Assembly (NCBI RefSeq): GCF_016907715.1
Contig: NZ_JAFBCM010000001.1
Coordinates: 1,798,001-1,862,000, forward strand
Source: Tenggerimyces flavus
Lineage (GTDB): Bacteria; Actinomycetota; Actinomycetes; Propionibacteriales; Actinopolymorphaceae
Direction: 5' to 3'
DNA length: 64,000 nt
Below are positions 57,399 through 64,000 of the stretch, in pieces; the stretch's first letter is position 1; the number at the start of each line of letters is the position of its first letter. The notes beneath the pieces are model-generated. The model saw only the letters and a list, made by a program, of their open reading frames with translations. It had not been told where the DNA came from and made no database searches. Both the position numbers and the translations under genes were made by a program.

Positions 57399-59652
57399 GC
57401 AAGGCGGAACGGACAAGCCGCAGCCGCTCCGCCGTCACGCTGGCTCGCGCAAGGCCGGCCCGGATCGGCGGTCCCTGGCGGCCGCACTTGACCAGGTACA
57501 GCTGCACGACGTTCAGGAACGTGATCACGACGACGTAGAACATCGCGTCCCGCAGCACTCCCAGATACAGCAGGATGCCGACCGCCCACAGGATCACCGC
57601 GTACAGCAGGTTGCCCGGGATCCAGGACGCGAACAAGGCCAAGCCAGGCACCTGCGCGGGCACCGTCGAGAGGCCGTCCGCACGCGCCTTCGCCAACACC
57701 GTAAGGGCGAACGACGACGTCAGCCAGTTGATCGCCGTCACCACGGTCATCCCGATCGCGGTCAGCAACAGCCACAGCCGCGGCTGGACGAGCAGCCCCG
57801 CGAGCGTCAACAGCGACAGCGCGAACGCCGGCACGCGCATGGCGACCTCGGCCACCATGCCGTACCAGGACAGCGCGCTCGAACCCCATCGCAGCGGCCA
57901 CGGCGTCACGCTCGCGAACAAGCTCTGGTAGTACTTCACGCCCACCAGCGTCATGCTCAGCGCCAGGATGCCGAGCGCGACCGGCGCGATCCCCTCCGGA
58001 ATGGCGTAGCCGGGCGCCCGCAGCTGGTCGATGATCGGGAACACGTCCGGAGCAGCGCCGGACAGCCGCTGCAGCGCGACCACGATCAGGTTGTCCCAGG
58101 ACAGCCCGGCGCTGCGGTACGTCCACATCAGCACCAGCACCGAGCACAGTCCCCAGGTCAGCGTGGCGAGCGTGGACCAGACGAGCAGCCGACGTACGCC
58201 GAAGCTGCGCGTCGGGTCGCGCCAGAGTCCCTGCGAACGGCGCTTGCGCCACAGTCGCAGCTGCCGGCCGAGCGCACCGGACAGCGGCGTGAACAGGTCG
58301 GCCATGCCGCGCCACCAGCTCACGCCGTGCGGGTTCGCGCCCTCGGACTTCGCCGCAGCGACAGCGTCGAGCTCCTCGAGAAAGTCCTGGCGCAGGCTCT
58401 CGTACGTGGAATCCGACGGCCGGAAGATCAGCAGTCGCCGAGCCGGATCGCGGTCGATCAGGTCCTCGATGAACCGGGCCAATAGTGGCGCCTCGGCGTA
58501 GAACACGTCGGGCACGGTGCCGTCGCTCGACAACCGGCCGCAGCCGAGCAGGATCAGCAGCTGGCCGAGCGAGTACAGGTCGCCGGACGGTTTCCCGTGC
58601 GTACGTGAACGTTCCTCCACCGCGGCCCCGGGATCGACTTGCCGGCTGAGCGCCCGGATCTCCGGCGCGACGTACGCCGCGTCGGCGCCGTCCCGCCCGG
58701 GCAGGTTGTGCAGGTAGAGGAAGTTGACGCCGAGGTCGACCAGCCGGAGCCGCCGCGTCCCCTCCACCTCGACGACCAGGATGTTGCTCGGCGAGAGGTC
58801 GCCATGCTCGAGCTCGCAGGCCTCCAGGTCGGCGAGCGCGCTGAACAGCTCGTCGCCGATCGTGCGCAGCCGTGCGAGGTCGAGCCGCGCCTTGCCGACG
58901 TTCGCCGGTCCGTTCGCCTGCGCGGCCAGCAGCTCGGCCAGGGTCTGACCGTCGATGAAGTCCATCAGCAGCCAGCTGTCCGAGCTCGCCCACACGCCGA
59001 CCAGGTGGTCGGCCTCGACGTCGAGCGGCAGCTCGTACGTCGTCGCATAGCCCTTGGTCGCGCGGGCGATCGTCGGGATCCGCAGGAACGGGTAGACGAT
59101 GCACTTCAGCGCGAGCGGCTTCAGCTCGCCCGCCCTGCGCTCGGTGGGCATGCCGCGGAGCAGGAACGACGTCGTGCCATGCCGGTGGAACGTGAGACTG
59201 CGGACCTTGATCGCGTCCCACTCGGCGTTGGGTTCCGCCGGCGCGTACAGCTCCCGCAGCGCGTCCTGGACGTCGGGATCCTTGACGAGCCGCTCGCACA
59301 GGAGAGTGCAGTCGTGATCGGGTCCCTCGTCGGCCCAGGGCGAGCGCTGTCGTTCGGAATGCCGGAGCGCGAGCAACGTCAACAGGAGCAGGCCGGCGAA
59401 CCCGTTCAGCGACCCGAGCTCGCCCCGCTCCCGGTCGGCGAGCCGGGCGCGCCAGCCAGTCAGCGCGGTGATCACGCGGTCCCAGGGCAGCTCGAGCTGG
59501 GCGGTGAACGTGCCGCTGTCCGGCGGGATGCCGAGCAGGACGTCACGCCACCCCTCGACGTTCCACTTGCGGGCCAGCTGGTCGAGCTCGTGGTCGCGTT
59601 CGTCGAGGACGGCGGGTACGACGCCGACGAGCGTGCGCAGGTCGGCCGTCAT
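57391..59652 (-). CDS. Protein-kinase-like protein with a polytopic membrane C-terminus
   Basis: 753 residues. After an N-terminal helical region (about 1-150) a kinase-like domain follows: L-A-L-K-C-I near 190 (possible ATP Lys), L-E-H-G-D-L-S-P-S-N-I-L near 282-293 (catalytic loop H-G-D-x-x-x-x-N) and V-D-L-G-V-N-F near 305 (D-L-G in place of D-F-G). No Gly-rich loop is obvious. About seven TM helices fill residues 480-735. It may be an atypical kinase or pseudokinase that signals at the membrane. ATGA overlap couples it to the upstream patatin gene. Confidence 0.75.
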   Translation of the reverse strand: MTADLRTLVGVVPAVLDERDHELDQLARKWNVEGWRDVLLGIPPDSGTFTAQLELPWDRVITALTGWRARLADRERGELGSLNGFAGLLLLTLLALRHSERQRSPWADEGPDHDCTLLCERLVKDPDVQDALRELYAPAEPNAEWDAIKVRSLTFHRHGTTSFLLRGMPTERRAGELKPLALKCIVYPFLRIPTIARATKGYATTYELPLDVEADHLVGVWASSDSWLLMDFIDGQTLAELLAAQANGPANVGKARLDLARLRTIGDELFSALADLEACELEHGDLSPSNILVVEVEGTRRLRLVDLGVNFLYLHNLPGRDGADAAYVAPEIRALSRQVDPGAAVEERSRTHGKPSGDLYSLGQLLILLGCGRLSSDGTVPDVFYAEAPLLARFIEDLIDRDPARRLLIFRPSDSTYESLRQDFLEELDAVAAAKSEGANPHGVSWWRGMADLFTPLSGALGRQLRLWRKRRSQGLWRDPTRSFGVRRLLVWSTLATLTWGLCSVLVLMWTYRSAGLSWDNLIVVALQRLSGAAPDVFPIIDQLRAPGYAIPEGIAPVALGILALSMTLVGVKYYQSLFASVTPWPLRWGSSALSWYGMVAEVAMRVPAFALSLLTLAGLLVQPRLWLLLTAIGMTVVTAINWLTSSFALTVLAKARADGLSTVPAQVPGLALFASWIPGNLLYAVILWAVGILLYLGVLRDAMFYVVVITFLNVVQLYLVKCGRQGPPIRAGLARASVTAERLRLVRSALPS

Positions 59653-60587
59653 GCGGCACCCCCGATGGCCTGAAGGGTGAGCTCGCGAGCGGCGGTGGCG
59701 GCGGCGATCAGCTTGGGGCGACTCTGCTCGAGCGCGTGAAGAGGTCGTGGCGGTGCCAGGTCGTACACGTACGGCGGTCCGTCCGGCGTGGTCGTCCGAC
59801 GACTCAGCACGGTGCGGTCCGCCACGTACTCCTCCAGTGCGTCGAGGTGCCGGGCGCCGAGGCTGGGACGCAGCCGCTCGAGCCCGCGGTGCTGGACGGA
59901 GCGCAGCAGCCGGCCGGGCAGCTGGTACGGGCCGTGCGGGCGGGTGCTGAGCGAGAGCACGTGCGTGCACCCGTCGAGCAGCGCGAGCCGGTACGGATGC
60001 ACGGTGAGCAGCGCGCCGTCGATCGCGCGCCGGCCGCGGAACGTCGCCGTCCCACGCACGGCGAGCGGCAGCCACGACGACGCCCGCAGCGCCGCGACCA
60101 GGTCGGCCCGGTCCTGGAACGTCGACACTGCTTCGGTCCGGAGCTCGTCGACGAGCGTGACCGCCACGGTGAGCGGCACCTTCGAGTCCAGCACCGCGTC
60201 AGCGTTCAGGGGCACAGCTTGGGAGATGACGTACGAGAACGCGTAGTCCAGCCCAATGAGAGAACCGGTGAGCGCGCGGAACGGGTCGATGAACCGGCGG
60301 TCGGTGAGGTGCTCCCAGTAGATCGCGAGCTGCTTCCAGTTGTCGCCGGCGTAGGAGTACGCGCCGTTGAGCGCGCCGGAGGACGAGCCGTACAAGCCGT
60401 CGAACGCGTGCCCCAGCCCGAGGTCCTCGAGCGCGGCGAGCATGCCGCCGGAGATCACGCCGCGCATGCCGCCGCCCTGGATCGCGAGGCCGAGCCGGTG
60501 CTGGTCGTGCCGGGCGCCGGGCCGGTCCTGCGCCTCGAGTCGGGCGCGCAACAGGGCGAGGACTGGGTGCCCCCGCTGTTCGCCCAT
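59649..60587 (-). CDS. Patatin-like phospholipase
   Basis: 312 residues, no signal peptide or TM helix. The oxyanion loop is I-Q-G-G-G-M-R-G (38-43). The nucleophile elbow is Y-G-S-S-S-G-A (G67-x-S69-x-G71). The catalytic Asp is in A-I-D-G-A near 189 (D-G-A rather than D-G-G). Such enzymes hydrolyse membrane lipids. GGAGACA precedes ATG 60587. It is the first gene of a two-gene operon with the membrane kinase-like protein, which starts inside its stop codon. Confidence 0.9.
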   Translation of the reverse strand: MGEQRGHPVLALLRARLEAQDRPGARHDQHRLGLAIQGGGMRGVISGGMLAALEDLGLGHAFDGLYGSSSGALNGAYSYAGDNWKQLAIYWEHLTDRRFIDPFRALTGSLIGLDYAFSYVISQAVPLNADAVLDSKVPLTVAVTLVDELRTEAVSTFQDRADLVAALRASSWLPLAVRGTATFRGRRAIDGALLTVHPYRLALLDGCTHVLSLSTRPHGPYQLPGRLLRSVQHRGLERLRPSLGARHLDALEEYVADRTVLSRRTTTPDGPPYVYDLAPPRPLHALEQSRPKLIAAATAARELTLQAIGGAA

Positions 60588-60700
60588 GGCCGTGTCTCCT
60601 CCCGTGTACGCACCAGCCTAGTGAGACCTTCGGCGGCTCCAGGGCGGTCGTACACAGGCCTGTGGATGGGGATTCCCCGAACGCCGGGTCCCGCCGCGAG

Positions 60701-62131
60701 CTACGCGGTCGGATCCGTCACGGCCGACGCCGGAGAGAGCCTCAGGCTAAGCGCGTACTGGTCGTTCCTCCTTCCAGGCAAGGAGATCCGCGTACCCTGT
60801 GGCGAGCTCTCCCAGCGCAGCGTGCCGTCGCCGCCGAGCAGCTCGACCTTGGCGTGGTCGGCGAGCTTGACGTCGAGATCGACCGTGTTGCCCTGCGGCG
60901 CACCGAGCACGATCGCGTTCACGGCGTCCTTGCTTCTGGTGTAGCGGACGTCGTGTCCGTCGGTGGTAAGGCCCTTGGCGCGCTTCCAGTACGTGGTGCC
61001 GTAGATCGCCCGGCCGTTGTCCTCCAGCCACGTGCCAAGGTCGCGGAGCCGGCGTTCTTGCTCGCGCGGGAGGTGGCCGGAGCCCGTGGGACCCACGTTC
61101 AGCAGCAGGTTGCCGCCCTGCGAGACGACGTCCACGAGCAGGTGGACGAGCTGCTCGCTGGTGAGGAGCTCGCGTCGGTCTCCAGCCGGTTGTAGCCGAA
61201 CGACGTGCCGATGCGCCGGCTTCCTTCCAGGGTTGGAAGCCGTAGTCGCTCCACAGACTTTGACTGAAACCCTCGAGCCACCTGTCGGCGTCGCCAGGCC
61301 GGTGCCGGACGCTCACCGCGCTCTCCGTCTGGCGTGGCTTCCGCCGGTGATCCTTATTTAGAGGACGCTTGGCTGATAGCGGTCGATCAGCTCCTGCCAA
61401 TGCTTGCCTGTGTAGTCGAGGTCGACGCTGACCAGCGCCGCGGCGAACGACTCGTTGTCGACGATCGGAAGACCGCCGAACGTCCAGTCCATCCCTGTGC
61501 TGTAGTACGTGCCGAACCGCATGCCCTTGCGCCGGACCGCCGTGGCGAACTCGCCGAGGACGTCGCGCTTGGCCTGCCAGTTTCGCTTGTGTGGGTTGGG
61601 GTTCTTGCTCGGCCAGAGCAGGAACCCGTCCTCGGTCTTCGTGGTGACCACGACGTACTTCGCGCCCGACTTGGCGAACAGGTCCGCCCACGGGCGCGGA
61701 TTCCAACCGGCGAGCGAACGGTCGCGGAACTGCGCCACGAAGTCGTCGTAGCTCGTGCCGGGGTAGCGCTCGCGGTGGAAGCGCGCGGTCTCGCTGCCGG
61801 GAACGTTCATCGTGTTCTGGTACATCTCCGCGTACGGCAACAGCCGCCACTGCTGTTCCTGGCGCCACTTCGGCGCGTCGGGGCTGAGCGCGGCGTCGAG
61901 GTCGGCAGTGTGGACCGGCGCGTACGCGGGGATGGCCGCCGCGTTCCAGTGCACGAAGATGCCGAACTTGTCCTGGTCGAACCACGCCGGCGGCGCGTTC
62001 GCGCTCTTCGTGGCGGCATGTGCCTGGCTCTGCCCGGCGAGCGCGAGGCCGACCGTTCCGGCAGCTGTCGCACGCAGGAACGTGCGGCGGCTGGAGCCCT
62101 GACTGGCGGGCTGGTCCTGGGTGTGGAACAT
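60701..62131 (-). pseudogene. Glycoside hydrolase family 29 (alpha-L-fucosidase) pseudogene
   Basis: The 5' part (61358-62131, ATG after GGGGGAGA) has a twin-arginine signal (S-S-R-R-T-F-L-R) and GH29 motifs F-G-I-F-V-H-W, W-A-D-L-F-A-K-S-G-A-K-Y-V-V and T-T-K-T-E-D-G-F. It stops with TAA right after Y-Q-P-S-V-L where W-N-D is expected. Homology goes on in other frames: D-Y-G-F-Q-P-W, then R-I-G-T-S-F-G-Y-N-R after a shift near 61220, then V-V-S-Q-G-G-N-L-L-L-N-V-G-P after a one-base loss near 61172. At least three lesions make it non-functional, unless sequencing errors are present. Confidence 0.8.
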
Positions 62132-62290
62132 GGTCTCCCCCGTTTCATCGCGTCCTTGCTTGCTGATGAGGGACGCTACTGACGGCGAGGGCTGGCGGAC
62201 ATCGGCCAGACGGAGTGGTGCCACCCAACGAACGTCGGGTCCTTCGGTCTTGGGGTACCACCGAAAGTCAGTGGTGGAAGGATGATCGGC

Positions 62291-62794
62291 ATGACGATCC
62301 ACGGCGACCACCCCTTTTTGCCGCCGGAGTCGGAACGATCGGCGGTACGGCGGTTCCGCGGCCGGCTGGCGTCGCCGGTGGCGCTGTGGACGTCGGAGTC
62401 GGCGGGCCTGCCGGTGACCTCGATGCTGGTGGCGGACGGCCAGCCGGCGTTGGCGATCGGCCTGGTGGACGAGGACTCGCTGCTGTGGGCGGCGATCCAG
62501 CGGACGTCCACGTTCGCGATCTCTCTGCTGTCGTGGTCGCATCGCGGCCTGGCGGAGGCGTTCGCGGAGACCATGCCCGCGCCCGGTGGGCCGTTCCGGC
62601 TGACGGAGTGGAACGCGACGGAGTGGGGCCTGGTGCCGTCGGGAGTCACCAGCTGGGCCGGCTGCCGGCTGCTGGACTCGCGCAGCTCAGGCTGGGCGAT
62701 CGAGATCCGCGCGACGCTGGAGCACGTCGAGGTCGGTGACGATCCCGCCCCGTTGCTCCACCAGCGGGGCCGCTACCTCACGCTCCCGGAGTAG
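62291..62794 (+). CDS. Flavin-reductase-like (FMN-binding split-barrel) protein
   Basis: 167 residues. The order F-R-G-R-L-A-S-P-V-A-L-W-T, G-L-P-V-T-S-M-L-V-A-D-G, F-A-I-S-L-L near 80 and L-A-E-A-F-A near 95 match the flavin reductase/PNPOx-like FMN-binding fold. GGAAGG is nine bases before ATG 62291, so this is preferred to ATG 62282. Partner enzyme and substrate are unknown. Confidence 0.8.
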   Translation: MTIHGDHPFLPPESERSAVRRFRGRLASPVALWTSESAGLPVTSMLVADGQPALAIGLVDEDSLLWAAIQRTSTFAISLLSWSHRGLAEAFAETMPAPGGPFRLTEWNATEWGLVPSGVTSWAGCRLLDSRSSGWAIEIRATLEHVEVGDDPAPLLHQRGRYLTLPE

Positions 62795-62929
62795 CAGCCG
62801 AGTCTTTCGGGAGGGGCGTTCTGGCGCGAGAGGTCCTTCCAGAGCGCCCGTCCCGCGAGAGAGCGTAGATCATCTGGGCGTTCGATGAGGCGCCAACGCG
62901 CCCGAGTCGTTGCGGTGGCAACCGGCACG

Positions 62930-62935
62930 TACGGT
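62930..62935 (+). promoter_or_regulatory. -10 element (TACGGT) of a leaderless hydrolase gene
   Basis: TACGGT ends six bases before ATG 62942; no Shine-Dalgarno sequence between. Confidence 0.35.
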
Positions 62936-62941
62936 GATCAC

Positions 62942-64000
62942 ATGGCCGTACGACTCCGCCGCCGGCACGGGTTGATCGCCGCCGGACTGGCGGTGCTGCT
63001 CATCGCTGGCGTCGCGTTCTGGGTCGCGACCCGTCCCGCCGGCTTCCGTACCGAGGACCGGATGTTCACGGTCCAGACCGGTCCTGCCGGCGACGAGCAG
63101 GTACGGCTCGACACGCGGCTGTTCGTCCCCGACGCGGCGACCAGCAGCGCCAAGGCTCCCGCGGTCCTGCTCGCGCACGGCTTCGGCGGCACCAAGGACA
63201 GCGTCCGCGACGACGCCGAGGACCTCGCCGGCCGTGGGTACGTCGTTCTGACCTGGACCGCCCAGGGCTTCGGCCGCTCCACCGGCACCATCCACCTGAA
63301 CAGCCCGGACTACGAGGTCACCGACGCGCGCCGGCTGCTGGACTGGCTCGCGACCCGGCCCGAGGTCCAGCTCGACCAGGCGGACGATCCACGCGTCGGC
63401 GTCGCCGGCGGCTCGTACGGTGGCGGCCTCGCGCTGCTGCTGGCCGGGTACGACCAGCGCGTCGACGCGATCGTCCCGCAGATCACCTGGAACGACCTCG
63501 ACCGTGCGCTCTTCCCCGGCGGCGTGTTCAAGCGCGCCTGGGCCGGCAGCCTGTTCACGGCCGGCCTCGCCCCGGGACCGGGCGCGACGCCGCAGTGTGG
63601 ACGGTTCGCGCCGGACGTCTGCCGTACGTACCTCCAGTCCGCCGCCACCGGTCGCTCGGACGCGCGGACCAAGGCGCTGCTGACCAGGTCCAGCCCGCAG
63701 ACCGTGCTCGACCGGATCAAGGCGCCGACGCTGCTCGTCCAGGGCCTCGCCGACTCGCTGTTCCCGCTCGACGAAGCCGACGCGAACGCCCGCGGCATCG
63801 CCGCGACGGGCACGCCTGTCCAGGTCGCGTGGTTCTCCGGCGGCCACGACGGCGGCCAGGGCTCGACCGCCGACCAGGACCGGCTGAAGTACCTCACGAT
63901 CACCTGGTTCGACCACTACCTCAAGGGCATAGGCAACGCCTCCACTGACTTCACGTTCAGCCGCGTGAACGGCTATGACTACAGGACGAACTCGGTCCGG
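62942..64000 (+). CDS. Alpha/beta hydrolase, X-Pro dipeptidyl-peptidase (S15/CocE)-like, 3' truncated by window
   Basis: At least 353 residues; the end lies beyond the window. An N-terminal TM/signal helix (residues 9-28) is followed by the hydrolase domain: V-L-L-A-H-G-F-G-G (oxyanion, near 80), nucleophile in V-A-G-G-S-Y-G-G-G (near 160), Asp in V-Q-G-L-A-D-S-L-F, His in S-G-G-H-D-G-G. The order and the T-W-T-A-Q-G-F-G motif match S15/CocE-type acyl-peptidases or esterases. It is probably secreted or membrane-tethered. Confidence 0.88.
   Translation, partial: MAVRLRRRHGLIAAGLAVLLIAGVAFWVATRPAGFRTEDRMFTVQTGPAGDEQVRLDTRLFVPDAATSSAKAPAVLLAHGFGGTKDSVRDDAEDLAGRGYVVLTWTAQGFGRSTGTIHLNSPDYEVTDARRLLDWLATRPEVQLDQADDPRVGVAGGSYGGGLALLLAGYDQRVDAIVPQITWNDLDRALFPGGVFKRAWAGSLFTAGLAPGPGATPQCGRFAPDVCRTYLQSAATGRSDARTKALLTRSSPQTVLDRIKAPTLLVQGLADSLFPLDEADANARGIAATGTPVQVAWFSGGHDGGQGSTADQDRLKYLTITWFDHYLKGIGNASTDFTFSRVNGYDYRTNSVR

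Noticed and set aside
1-64000. CRISPR array, prophage or insertion sequence
   Set aside because: No regularly spaced short repeats with unique spacers, no integrase/transposase and no phage structural genes were seen.

Overview
The window is about 70% G+C, with short intergenic gaps, many GTG and TTG starts, many 1-8 base gene overlaps and frequent leaderless-type starts. This fits a soil or plant-associated actinomycete. The gene families (DUF222-HNH, ECF42 sigma factor with a DGPF protein, SARP-NB-ARC-TPR regulator, LacI-controlled sugar ABC uptake, many glycoside hydrolases) suggest Propionibacteriales (Kribbella, Nocardioides or Actinopolymorpha-like). That placement is inference; there is no rRNA here. 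No prophage, CRISPR array or intact transposase was found.

Layout. 1-20.4 kb: many small regulator-plus-target units: AsnC/PQ-loop exporter, ArsR-like/MFS, TetR/PfpI-membrane fusion, winged-helix/SRPBCC, LacI/aldo-keto reductase, MerR/serine hydrolase, DGPF/ECF42. Among them are housekeeping genes (SKI2-like helicase, argS). Several divergent gaps carry clear inverted repeats that look like operators. 20.6-22.5 kb: a DUF222-HNH endonuclease next to a 630-base non-coding stretch with a long nested palindrome. 22.5-29.8 kb: carbohydrate cluster with a NIF3-like protein, a GH2 glycosidase and a divergent sugar ABC operon (binding lipoprotein, two permeases, a YesL-like membrane protein). 29.7-35.2 kb: a three-gene ABC-2 exporter operon, a lysine/alanine-rich histone-like protein, a zincin-like metallopeptidase, a membrane metallophosphoesterase and tRNA-Glu(UUC).

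35.4-42.4 kb: an operon of a 51-codon ORF, a sulfotransferase-like protein and a 1003-residue SARP regulator. It is preceded by three 11-bp-spaced heptamer repeats. Next come a hairpin repeat element, a 23-residue Trp-rich peptide gene with a strong ribosome binding site, and a WXG100-like protein with a small partner. 42.4-53.6 kb: small enzymes and regulators (two RibD-type reductases, one truncated; AraC; VOC; alpha/beta hydrolase with TetR; CmtR-like repressor with a cation diffusion facilitator; LuxR-type regulator; aminoglycoside-phosphotransferase-like protein; GreA). 53.9-64 kb: GDPD, aldo-keto reductase, a 960-base repeat-rich stretch with a GH15 gene remnant, a coupled patatin and kinase-like membrane protein operon, a broken GH29 fucosidase, a flavin-reductase-like protein and a truncated alpha/beta hydrolase.

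Most interesting: the patatin/kinase-like membrane pair; the Trp-rich micro-peptide beside a TPR-type SARP; two families of intergenic hairpin elements, one with paired base changes between its two copies; and ten starts placed 6-8 bases after a -10 hexamer, suggesting widespread leaderless translation.
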